Positions 39,950 to 46,995 of a stretch of DNA of 64,000 nucleotides are shown piece by piece. A program made the position numbers and the translations under genes. Numbering within the stretch: the first letter of the stretch is position 1; the number at the start of each line of letters is the position of its first letter. The notes beneath the pieces are model-generated. The model was not told the DNA's origin. It searched no databases and was given only the letters and a program-made list of their open reading frames with translations. This DNA is from Candidatus Hydrogenedentota bacterium (GTDB lineage Bacteria; Hydrogenedentota; Hydrogenedentia; Hydrogenedentales; JAGMZX01). Location: assembly GCA_029556545.1 (NCBI GenBank), contig JAKQEQ010000098.1:1-64000 (forward strand). Direction: 5' to 3'.

Positions 39950-40172
39950 GTACTTCGCCCTGCTGCGGGAAGCGCGCGGGTGCGCGCGCGAGAAGCGGGA
40001 AACGGACGCCGCGACCCCTCGGGTGCTTTACGGCGACTTGCGCGCGCGCTTCCGGCTGCCGATCTCGGCGGAGGCGATGCGGGTGGCGGTAAACGGCGCG
40101 TTCGCGTCGTGGGACGTTCCGCTGCACGACAACGACACGGTCGCGTTCATTCCGCCCGTGGCGGGAGGCTAA
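39927..40172 (+). CDS. moaD: Molybdopterin synthase small subunit MoaD
   Basis: The 81-residue ubiquitin-like protein begins MSKTVTIEYFALLREARG and ends PPVAGG; the C-terminal Gly-Gly is the site that is adenylated by MoeB and thiocarboxylated. VAVNGAFASWDVPLHDNDTV is the typical core. It gives sulfur to MoaE in molybdopterin synthase. The intact gene is the downstream copy of a 59-bp duplication; the moaE-moeA fusion starts two bases after its stop codon. Confidence 0.92.
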   Translation: MSKTVTIEYFALLREARGCAREKRETDAATPRVLYGDLRARFRLPISAEAMRVAVNGAFASWDVPLHDNDTVAFIPPVAGG

Positions 40173-40174
40173 TC

Positions 40175-41917
40175 ATGTTTCGTCTTACCCACACCGCTAT
40201 CGAGCCTTCCTCATGGAGCGCCCTTTGCGCGTCACCGCGGGCTGGAGCGCTTGCGACGTTCGAGGGCCGGGTGCGCGACCACGACGGGGGCCGCGCGGTA
40301 ACGGCGCTGGTGTACGAGGCGTACGAGGGGCTGGCCGTGGATGAGGGCGAGCGGATACTCGGGGAGGCGCTCGAACGGTTCCCGGCGGAGGCGGCGGTGT
40401 GCGTGCATCGTCTGGGCCGGATCGATGTGGGGGAGACGGCGGTGTGGATTGGGGTGAGCGCCGCGCACCGGAAGGCGGCTTTCGCGGCGTGTGAATACAT
40501 CATCGACGAACTGAAGTCGCGCGTGCCCATCTGGAAGAAGGAGTTGTACGCGGACGGCGATGCGGCGTGGGTGGGCGCGGGGCGAGGAGTCCACGTTCCA
40601 CGGGCGGGACGCGCGTGCTCCCTCCGCATGATCGACCCGGATACGGCGCTTTCGCTTGTGCGGGACACCACGGAGCCTTTGGCCCCGGTGCGAGTGCCTG
40701 TTCGAGACGCTCTCGGCCTGACGCTGGCGGAGGCGGTGTGGGCGGACCGGGCATATCCGCCCTTCGATAGGGCAATGATGGACGGATACGCGGTCCGTCT
40801 GGCAGACGCCGGTGGGGCGGCGCGGGTCGCGGGTGAGATCGCGGCGGGCGGGTGCGTGGATCAGACGCTTGAAGACGGTGTGACCTACGCGATCATGACG
40901 GGCGCACCATGCCCTCCGGGAAGCGAGGCGGTGGCGCCGGTTGAAGTCGCGGAGCGCCGCAACGGCGCGGTGCACGTGCCCTCGCGGATAGCGCCGGGCG
41001 AACATATCGCGAGGATGGGGAGCGAATGCGCCGCGGGCACGGTGGTGGCGCGGCCCGGCGACCGGATCACCCCGCTGGTTATCGCCAATCTGGCGACCTT
41101 CGGCTACACACACGTTCGCGCCGTGCCGAAGCCGGTGTGCGCCGTTATCACCACCGGATCGGAACTGGCGGACGAGAATGGCGGGCCGGGACCGTTTCAA
41201 ATCCGCGACGCGAACGGTCCCATGCTTGCGGCGCTGCTGGATCAAGCGGGCATCCGGCGGCAGATGCGTGGGCACGCCGCGGACAACCTGGAATCCCTTC
41301 GCGCGGCGCTTGAAGAAGCGCGACATGCCGACGTCGTGCTGCTCACCGGCGGCGTATCGGCGGGGGCGTATGACGTCGTGCCCGCCGCTCTCGCGGCGCA
41401 CGGCGTGGACGTGTTATTTCACAAGGTGACGCAGAAGCCCGGAAAGCCGCTCCTGTTCGGCAAAATGGGCACGCGCCTTTTCTTCGGCTTGCCGGGCAAT
41501 CCGCTGGCGACGCACCTGGGGTTTCATCGTTACGTGCTGCCGGCGCTGTGGGCGCTCGCAGGATGCGCCGCGCCGCCGCAGCCGCCGCGCGAAGGCTGCC
41601 TGACGGGAGAACTCCGGGGCGTACGATCTCGGACCCTGTTTCAGTTGTGCGGCGCGGTGTGGATCGATGGCGCGTGGCACATCACGCCGTTGCCGTGCAA
41701 GGGGTCCGCGGATATCTTCAGCGTTGCCACGGCGAACGCCTATGTCCGGGTGGACCCCGGCGCGGCCCCGCGTCACGCGGGGGAATATGTCCCGTTCACG
41801 ATGCTGGGGGAAGAAGGCCCATATTCCACGGGCGGGACGCCCGTGTCCCCTCCACAATACTTAGGGAAGAAGGCCCATACTCCACGGGCGGAACGCCCGT
41901 GCCACGTCGCGGGATAA
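40175..41917 (+). CDS. MoaE-MoeA fusion: molybdopterin synthase large subunit joined to molybdenum insertase
   Basis: One uninterrupted 580-residue frame joins two enzymes. Residues 1-137 are MoaE (FEGRVRDHDGGRAV, ACEYIIDELKSRVPIWKKE with the catalytic Lys region). Residues from about 152 are MoeA: PPFDRAMMDGYAV, TGAPCPPGSEAV, LTGGVSAGAYDVV, KPLLFG and GLPGNPLATH. The linker (about 138-151) is encoded by a palindromic repeat at 40596-40617. The last 37 residues, after FTMLGEE, are encoded by two further copies (41807-41905). An internal ATG (40628) could start MoeA alone, but it has no ribosome site. The two activities act at consecutive stages of cofactor synthesis, so fusion is tolerable. 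Confidence 0.88.
   Translation: MFRLTHTAIEPSSWSALCASPRAGALATFEGRVRDHDGGRAVTALVYEAYEGLAVDEGERILGEALERFPAEAAVCVHRLGRIDVGETAVWIGVSAAHRKAAFAACEYIIDELKSRVPIWKKELYADGDAAWVGAGRGVHVPRAGRACSLRMIDPDTALSLVRDTTEPLAPVRVPVRDALGLTLAEAVWADRAYPPFDRAMMDGYAVRLADAGGAARVAGEIAAGGCVDQTLEDGVTYAIMTGAPCPPGSEAVAPVEVAERRNGAVHVPSRIAPGEHIARMGSECAAGTVVARPGDRITPLVIANLATFGYTHVRAVPKPVCAVITTGSELADENGGPGPFQIRDANGPMLAALLDQAGIRRQMRGHAADNLESLRAALEEARHADVVLLTGGVSAGAYDVVPAALAAHGVDVLFHKVTQKPGKPLLFGKMGTRLFFGLPGNPLATHLGFHRYVLPALWALAGCAAPPQPPREGCLTGELRGVRSRTLFQLCGAVWIDGAWHITPLPCKGSADIFSVATANAYVRVDPGAAPRHAGEYVPFTMLGEEGPYSTGGTPVSPPQYLGKKAHTPRAERPCHVAG
40596..40617. repeat. Palindromic repeat at the MoaE-MoeA junction
   Basis: Twenty-one of 22 bases match the repeat at 41825-41846 at the 3' end of the same gene (core CCACGGGCGGGAC). 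It encodes the inter-domain linker of the fusion. Confidence 0.8.
41807..41905. repeat. Two tandem copies of a palindromic repeat at the 3' end of moaE-moeA
   Basis: The unit GGGAAGAAGGCCCATA followed by CCACGGGCGGGACGCCCGTG occurs at 41807-41849 and again at 41863-41905, with a 56-base period. Both copies are read as the C-terminal tail of MoeA. Confidence 0.85.
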
Positions 41918-41930
41918 AAGGATTACGACC

Positions 41931-42500
41931 ATGCGAATCGTGCACATCATCGGCCACACAAACCACGGGAAGACCACGCTCATCACCGAACTCATTCCGG
42001 AACTGCGCCAGCGCGGCCTGCGTGTGGGCACGGTCAAGCATTGCGGGCACAAGCATGAGATTGATGTGCCGGGGAAGGACTCGCACCGGCATCGCGCGGC
42101 GGGCGCGGAGGTCGTGCTCGCGGTAACGCCGGACACGCTCGCCGTTTTCCGCGCACGGCCAGCTAAAAGGGACTTTTACGACGAAATGGCCGTGCATTTT
42201 CGCGACTGCGACCTTGTCCTGGTCGAGGGCCATGCCAACGGACCCGGCCCGAAACTCGAAGTATGGCGCGCCGAACTTGGGACGTCGCCTATGGCCCTGG
42301 AACGCCCGGATGTGATCGGCATCATTAGCGACGATGCCCCGATTGTCCCCTGTCCCGTGTGGCTCCGCTGTGACGTGGCGGCCCTTGCCGCGCGGATTAA
42401 CGCCGTCGCCGCCACGCTTCCGGCGAGTCTCCCAACTGCGCCTGACGAGCCCACGCCCGCCATCGCGGACGGGAGGGACCAAGTATGTCTCAGCCGCTGA
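41931..42500 (+). CDS. mobB: Molybdopterin-guanine dinucleotide biosynthesis protein MobB
   Basis: The 189-residue P-loop protein starts MRIVHIIGHTNHGKTTLITE (Walker A GHTNHGKTT) and continues GLRVGTVKHCGHKHEIDVPG, typical of MobB, with LVLVEGHANGPGPKLEV as Walker B. MobB binds GTP and supports conversion of molybdopterin to its guanine dinucleotide form, the form used by NarG. MobA itself is not in the window. AAAGGA lies 9 bases before the ATG. The 3' end overlaps moeB by 16 bases. Confidence 0.9.
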   Translation: MRIVHIIGHTNHGKTTLITELIPELRQRGLRVGTVKHCGHKHEIDVPGKDSHRHRAAGAEVVLAVTPDTLAVFRARPAKRDFYDEMAVHFRDCDLVLVEGHANGPGPKLEVWRAELGTSPMALERPDVIGIISDDAPIVPCPVWLRCDVAALAARINAVAATLPASLPTAPDEPTPAIADGRDQVCLSR

Positions 42501-43687
42501 CGCTCGACCAAGTGGCGCGCGACACACGCGCCGGCCTCTCCGATGCCGAGCGCCTGTGGTACAGCCGCCACTTGCTGCTTTCCGAGGTCGGCGAGGCGGG
42601 CCAACGCCGCCTGAAGCGCGCTCGCGTCGTCATCGTCGGCATGGGCGGGCTCGGGTCTCCCGCGGCGCTCTACCTCGCCGCCGCCGGCGTCGGGCGCATC
42701 GGCATGGTCGATGGTGACCGCGTGGACCCCTCGAACCTCCACCGGCAAGTGCTCTACAGCGAGGGTGACGTCGGCAGACGCAAGACAGACGCGGCCGCCG
42801 AGGCCCTATACCGCGCGAACCCGCACGTGCACGTGACGGCCCACGCCAAGCGGTTGTCCGCCGCCAACGCCGAGGAACTCATTTTGGGCTACGATGTCGT
42901 GATCGACGGGACCGACAACTTCCCCGCGCGTTATGCCCTGAACGACGCATGCGGCCTCGCGCAAAAGCCTTACGTCTACGGGAGCATCCATCATTTCGAG
43001 GGGCAGGTTGCCGTATTCGACGCGCGCCGCGGTCCCTGCTATCGCTGTCTCTTTCCCGCGCCGCCGCCCGCGGGCGCGGTGCCCACGTGCGCCGAAGCGG
43101 GGGTGCTCGGCGTCTTGCCGGGCGTTATCGGAATGATCCAAGCGACGGAGGCCATCAAGATCATCCTCGGCATCGGAGAACCGCTCATCGGCCGCGTGTT
43201 GACCTTCGACGCGCTCGATATGTCGTTCCAGACGCTGCGACTCGAAAGAAACCCCGGTTGCCCCTTGTGCGGGCCGAATCCGCGGATCGCGAAAGTCGAG
43301 GAGGTCGTTTCGTCATGCGTCGCGCGCGACCACGTCGATGCGCCTGCCTGTCCCGAGGTTACGGCGCCGGAACTACTCGCGCTGCTCGAAGGCGGATCGA
43401 AGGTCACGCTTGTGGACGTGCGACAACTGCACGAAACCGCGGACGGCATCATCCCGGGCGCGATCTTGATACCCCTCGATGAACTGCCCGGCCGCGCGGG
43501 CGAGATCGATCGCGCTTCCGACGTGATCGTGTATTGCGCCATGGGCGTGCGGAGCCGCCGCGCGACCGCGCTGCTCGCCGACGCGGGTTTCGCACGCGTT
43601 CGCAGCCTGTCCGGCGGATTCAGCGCGTGGCGGGCCGCGTGGCGGCGGCCCGGGTCGCGCCGTGGGGCCGCCGCTTCCGCTGCGTGA
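42485..43687 (+). CDS. moeB: Molybdopterin-synthase adenylyltransferase MoeB with C-terminal rhodanese domain
   Basis: The 400-residue protein has the ThiF/MoeB fold: VVIVGMGGLGSPAALYLAAA near residue 48, NLHRQVLY near 85, DGTDNFPARYALND near 140, and zinc cysteines CYRCLFP and CPLCGP. It adenylates the C-terminus of MoaD. Residues about 290-390 form a rhodanese domain with LVDVRQLHETADGIIPGA and the catalytic Cys in VIVYCAMGVRSRR, which can supply the sulfur, as in MoeZ/MoeBR proteins. GGGAGGGA lies before the ATG. The basic tail (RRPGSRRGAAASAA) is probably non-functional. Confidence 0.92.
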   Translation: MSQPLTLDQVARDTRAGLSDAERLWYSRHLLLSEVGEAGQRRLKRARVVIVGMGGLGSPAALYLAAAGVGRIGMVDGDRVDPSNLHRQVLYSEGDVGRRKTDAAAEALYRANPHVHVTAHAKRLSAANAEELILGYDVVIDGTDNFPARYALNDACGLAQKPYVYGSIHHFEGQVAVFDARRGPCYRCLFPAPPPAGAVPTCAEAGVLGVLPGVIGMIQATEAIKIILGIGEPLIGRVLTFDALDMSFQTLRLERNPGCPLCGPNPRIAKVEEVVSSCVARDHVDAPACPEVTAPELLALLEGGSKVTLVDVRQLHETADGIIPGAILIPLDELPGRAGEIDRASDVIVYCAMGVRSRRATALLADAGFARVRSLSGGFSAWRAAWRRPGSRRGAAASAA

Positions 43688-43790
43688 GCGACGGGTAGCG
43701 TCTTCCGCCCGTTGTTCCGCTTGACTCGCGCGCGAATTCCCTTCATGCTCTTCCGCATGGCGGGACGCCGCCTTTTCCGGGAGAATTGCC

Positions 43791-46148
43791 ATGAGCTATC
43801 CATCGAGATCAACGATCCTTTACCGCATCGGCGTGTTGCTTGTTCTGACCGCGACGCAAGAGCCGGCCCGCGCCGAAACTCTGGCGGAAATCGGCGCGCG
43901 GCTTTCCGCCGAGACGAAGGCGGCGTATGAGGCAAGCCCCTTCTCCGCCCTGTCGCGCGACTACTTCTCCCGGTTCAGCCGCGACCCGGACGCCGTGGCA
44001 AGCGAAGAGGAGTGTGCCATCGACAGCGAGTGGCGCATCGTGATCCCGGCGGAGGCCGCCGAGTTGACGCGGCTCATGGCGGAGACGTTCGTCGAATTCA
44101 TGGAACGCTGCATGGGGGTATCGCTTGAAATCACGGACAAGATCTTGCCCACGGAGTCGTCGAAGACCATTGCGTTTCTCGAAACCGGCGGCGGCGACCC
44201 CGATACGCCGGACAGTTTCACGCTCGATGTCGCGAAAGAAGCGATCGTCCTCTCCGGCCAGAGCGTGGCCGGACTCCGCGACGGCATCGCGCGGCTCATC
44301 GACCGAATCGGCATGCGCCAGGCGCCGTTCCTTCCGCTCGGTAAGCAGGTGTATACGCCCCGGCTGCGTGTACGCCTGGGCGCGACGCCGTTTCTCGGGT
44401 CCTACCGCGACGTTGTGCTTCTCGGCTACAACACCGTCTTTGCCGCGGGCGGCAACCTGCACGCCTTGTCCACGTCGGACGCGATCCCCGAGTTGGCGGC
44501 CCGCCGCGTGGAGGGTCTGCTCGAAGGCGGTGTCTCGGCGGCGCGCGAGGCGCGGCGCTGGGGTCTGAAAACGTATGCGTTCATAGACACGCGCCAGAAG
44601 TTTCCAAAGGATGATCCGGTGTTCGAGGCGCACCCGGACATCCGCGGCGCGCTTACGTGGAAGGCCGACGGGGAGTACACATTGTGCACCGAGCACCCGT
44701 TGGTGAAGCAATTCCTTCGCGAGAGCGTCGAGGGCATTTTCCGCGCCGACCCGCAACTCGACGGGCTCGTGATGATCATCGGCGGCGAGGGCTTCTATCA
44801 CTGCTACATGCGCCCCTACGGCGTCGAGAAGGGGCGCACCAACTGCCCGCGCTGCGACGCCCTCGGCGCGGAGCAGGTCGTGGCGAACTTGATGAACCTG
44901 CTCAAGGACGCGGCACGCTCGGCAAGCCCAAACGCGGAGGTACTCGGCTGGCCGTACAGCGCGGAGCACGTGTGGTCCGCGGACAAGGCGCAGCTCGGCC
45001 TCATCGAGCGGCTCGAACCGGGCGCGGGCATCTTCAGCGAGATCGAGAAGGACGAATACGTCCGGAAGCCCGACGGCGTGAACAAGCACCTGTGGGATTA
45101 CAGTATCGATCTCATCGGCCCCGGCGATCGGGCGCGCGCCCAGGTCGCCGCGTGCAAGGCGCGCGGCCTCCCGGTCTACCTGAAAAGCGAGCCGGAACTC
45201 GGCTTCGAGGCGCCGCGGCTTCCGCACATCCCGTGCATGGACCGCTGGGCCGCCCGGGCCGAGGCGCTGGCCTCGTGCGGCGCGGACGGCGCGTGGGTTT
45301 TTCCCGCGTTCAGGCCCTGTTACGGCGCGAGCGCCTCCGAGATCAACAAGTTGTTCTGGTGGACGCTCGCCCCCGACCCGGACTCCGCCCTCGCGGCCTT
45401 CGCCGCGCGCATCGCGGGCCCGGAAGCCGCGCCGCATCTCCGCGCGGCCTGGCGCTACGTCTCCGAAGCTATCGAGTGGTCGCCCGAACTGCCCTCGTAT
45501 TACACCGGGCCGTACTATCTCGGTCCCGCGCATCCCATGTGCGCCGACCCGGACGCCGCCATGCCGGACGTGTTCAAGGGCCGCTACCTGTTCCACGCGG
45601 AAATCGCGGACGCGGAAGGACTCAAACTTACGCCGACCTACGTCGTCAACCCGACGGGCAACATCCCCGTCTTCGGGCGCTTCTACCGTGAAATGGAACG
45701 GCTGCTGAAGCGCGCCCTGGACGAAATGGACGCCGCGCGGCCCATGGTCGCGAAGCGATGCCGCCTGATGTTCGACGCCGAGGACTCGCCTGTCCGCTGG
45801 TTCTATCACACCGCCCGCACCGAGGCGAACTTCTACGAGTCCTGTCAACTGCGTGCCCGGCTCCTGGCCGTCGTCGACGGCAAGACCACCGCGTCGCGCA
45901 AGAATTCCGCGACGATGCTCGATCGCTGGCGCGAGGTGCTCGAAGACGAACGCGCGAACGCCGAGGCCGCGCTGCCCGTCATGGAGCGGGACATGCGCCT
46001 CGATTTCTACTACGGCGGCGATCATACGTTTTCCCACGGCACGGACATGATCCGCGCCAAACTTACCCTGCTTGATCACGAATTGAACGAATTCCTGCCG
46101 ACGCTGGAAAAGCGCATCAAGGCAGCGGAAACGGGCCGTAAGGAGTAG
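43791..46148 (+). CDS. Secreted glycosidase-like protein with GH20-type N-terminal domain and TIM-barrel core
   Basis: The 785-residue protein has a signal peptide (YRIGVLLVLTATQEPARA). Residues about 115-190 read like the non-catalytic N-terminal domain found in beta-hexosaminidases and alpha-glucuronidases: DSFTLDVAKEAIVLSGQSVA and RDGIARLIDRIGM. A large alpha/beta region follows, with LDGLVMIIGGEGFYHCYMRP near residue 325 and a C-x2-C pair (NCPRCDAL). The C-terminal 200 residues are mainly helical. I cannot name the family or catalytic pair with certainty; a polysaccharide-acting enzyme is the best guess. GGGAGA lies 8 bases before the ATG. A minus-strand ORF of similar length is only its shadow. 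Confidence 0.55.
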   Translation: MSYPSRSTILYRIGVLLVLTATQEPARAETLAEIGARLSAETKAAYEASPFSALSRDYFSRFSRDPDAVASEEECAIDSEWRIVIPAEAAELTRLMAETFVEFMERCMGVSLEITDKILPTESSKTIAFLETGGGDPDTPDSFTLDVAKEAIVLSGQSVAGLRDGIARLIDRIGMRQAPFLPLGKQVYTPRLRVRLGATPFLGSYRDVVLLGYNTVFAAGGNLHALSTSDAIPELAARRVEGLLEGGVSAAREARRWGLKTYAFIDTRQKFPKDDPVFEAHPDIRGALTWKADGEYTLCTEHPLVKQFLRESVEGIFRADPQLDGLVMIIGGEGFYHCYMRPYGVEKGRTNCPRCDALGAEQVVANLMNLLKDAARSASPNAEVLGWPYSAEHVWSADKAQLGLIERLEPGAGIFSEIEKDEYVRKPDGVNKHLWDYSIDLIGPGDRARAQVAACKARGLPVYLKSEPELGFEAPRLPHIPCMDRWAARAEALASCGADGAWVFPAFRPCYGASASEINKLFWWTLAPDPDSALAAFAARIAGPEAAPHLRAAWRYVSEAIEWSPELPSYYTGPYYLGPAHPMCADPDAAMPDVFKGRYLFHAEIADAEGLKLTPTYVVNPTGNIPVFGRFYREMERLLKRALDEMDAARPMVAKRCRLMFDAEDSPVRWFYHTARTEANFYESCQLRARLLAVVDGKTTASRKNSATMLDRWREVLEDERANAEAALPVMERDMRLDFYYGGDHTFSHGTDMIRAKLTLLDHELNEFLPTLEKRIKAAETGRKE

Positions 46149-46363
46149 CGCTGACGCAGTGTTCAGAGGTGGGGTTTGTTCGCGTGATTCGTGGCTAGAG
46201 CCACTCAATAGGGGATAACCATGAATGATCCGAATCACACGAATGTCGCGGTATTGATGCCGCGTCGTGAGACAATTATGGTGGGCTGGAAGTCAACGCG
46301 AATCGCGAACGTGAAGCAGTTGTTTGCCCCGTGCTATGCTGCTCGCGTAAAGGAGGCAATACC

Positions 46364-46579
46364 ATGACCGTGGCGGAGAACATCATCGAGCGCGTACGCC
46401 TCTTGCCGGCGCCGCTCCAGGCGGAAGTCCTGGACTTTGTCGAATTCTTGGCAAACAAGGCGGACGCGGAAGAACGAGAAGCCTGGAGCCGCTTCTCCTT
46501 GGCTCAAGCCTTTCGCGACATGGAATCGGAGGACTGCCTTTATTCAGAACAGGACATAAAGGAACCCGCCAATGATTGA
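46364..46579 (+). CDS. DUF2281-like antitoxin
   Basis: The 71-residue protein MTVAENIIERVRLLPAPLQA...EVLDFVEFLANK is typical of short DUF2281 antitoxins, whose N-terminal helix pair precedes an acidic, unstructured toxin-binding tail (MESEDCLYSEQDIKEPAND). The ribosome site AAAGGAGG is near perfect, so it is strongly translated. It overlaps the toxin gene by 8 bases. It should neutralise the toxin and repress the promoter, although no DNA-binding motif is evident. The 215-base gap upstream contains only a loose inverted repeat of GTGATTCG / CGAATCAC. Confidence 0.8.
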   Translation: MTVAENIIERVRLLPAPLQAEVLDFVEFLANKADAEEREAWSRFSLAQAFRDMESEDCLYSEQDIKEPAND

Positions 46580-46919
46580 GGAAGGACAGATCGTCCTTAT
46601 CCGCTTTCCCAGAACCGATCTCACACAAGGTAAACTCCGCCCTGCTGTTGTAATTCGGAAACTGCCCGGACCATATGATGACTGGCTTATCTGTATGATC
46701 TCGACTCAAATCGCGCGCGCCATTGGCGGCTTTGACGAGATCATCAGTGCTGATGATCCGGATTTCGGCAGTTCAGGCCTGAAAACCGAAAGCGTAGTGC
46801 GCATATCGCGGCTGGCAATTGTTGAGCGGCGCGCACTCTCCGGCGCCATTGGCAGGATTCATTCTGAACGCCTTACGCGTATCAGGAAGATCTTATCTGA
46901 CTGGATCACTGAGAAGTAA
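46572..46919 (+). CDS. PemK/MazF-family type II toxin (endoribonuclease)
   Basis: The 115-residue protein has the beta-barrel pattern of the family: EEGQIVLIRFPRTD at the N-terminus, GKLRPAVVIRK (the conserved RPA/V strand), ICMISTQ and LKTESVVRISRLAIVER. MazF/PemK toxins cleave mRNA at short sequences and slow growth. The ATG lies within the end of the antitoxin gene (8-base overlap), the normal coupling of such pairs. TTC replaces the usual strand motif PxxG in part, so the substrate specificity cannot be guessed. Confidence 0.85.
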   Translation: MIEEGQIVLIRFPRTDLTQGKLRPAVVIRKLPGPYDDWLICMISTQIARAIGGFDEIISADDPDFGSSGLKTESVVRISRLAIVERRALSGAIGRIHSERLTRIRKILSDWITEK

Positions 46920-46995
46920 CGCGCCCTAACCGCGGCCCTACATGTCGCCGGTGCGATGGAACGCTCCATAAGCGCCAACCAGGGACTCCTCTTAC

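Noticed and set aside
40628-41917. MoeA as a separate gene starting at the internal ATG
   Set aside because: There is no stop codon between the domains and no ribosome binding site before the internal ATG; the continuous frame is simpler.
43809-46238. 809-codon ORF on the minus strand opposite the glycosidase-like gene
   Set aside because: It is an antisense shadow caused by high GC codon positions; the plus-strand frame has a signal peptide, ribosome site and domain-like content, while the minus frame is Arg/His/Val rich without motifs.
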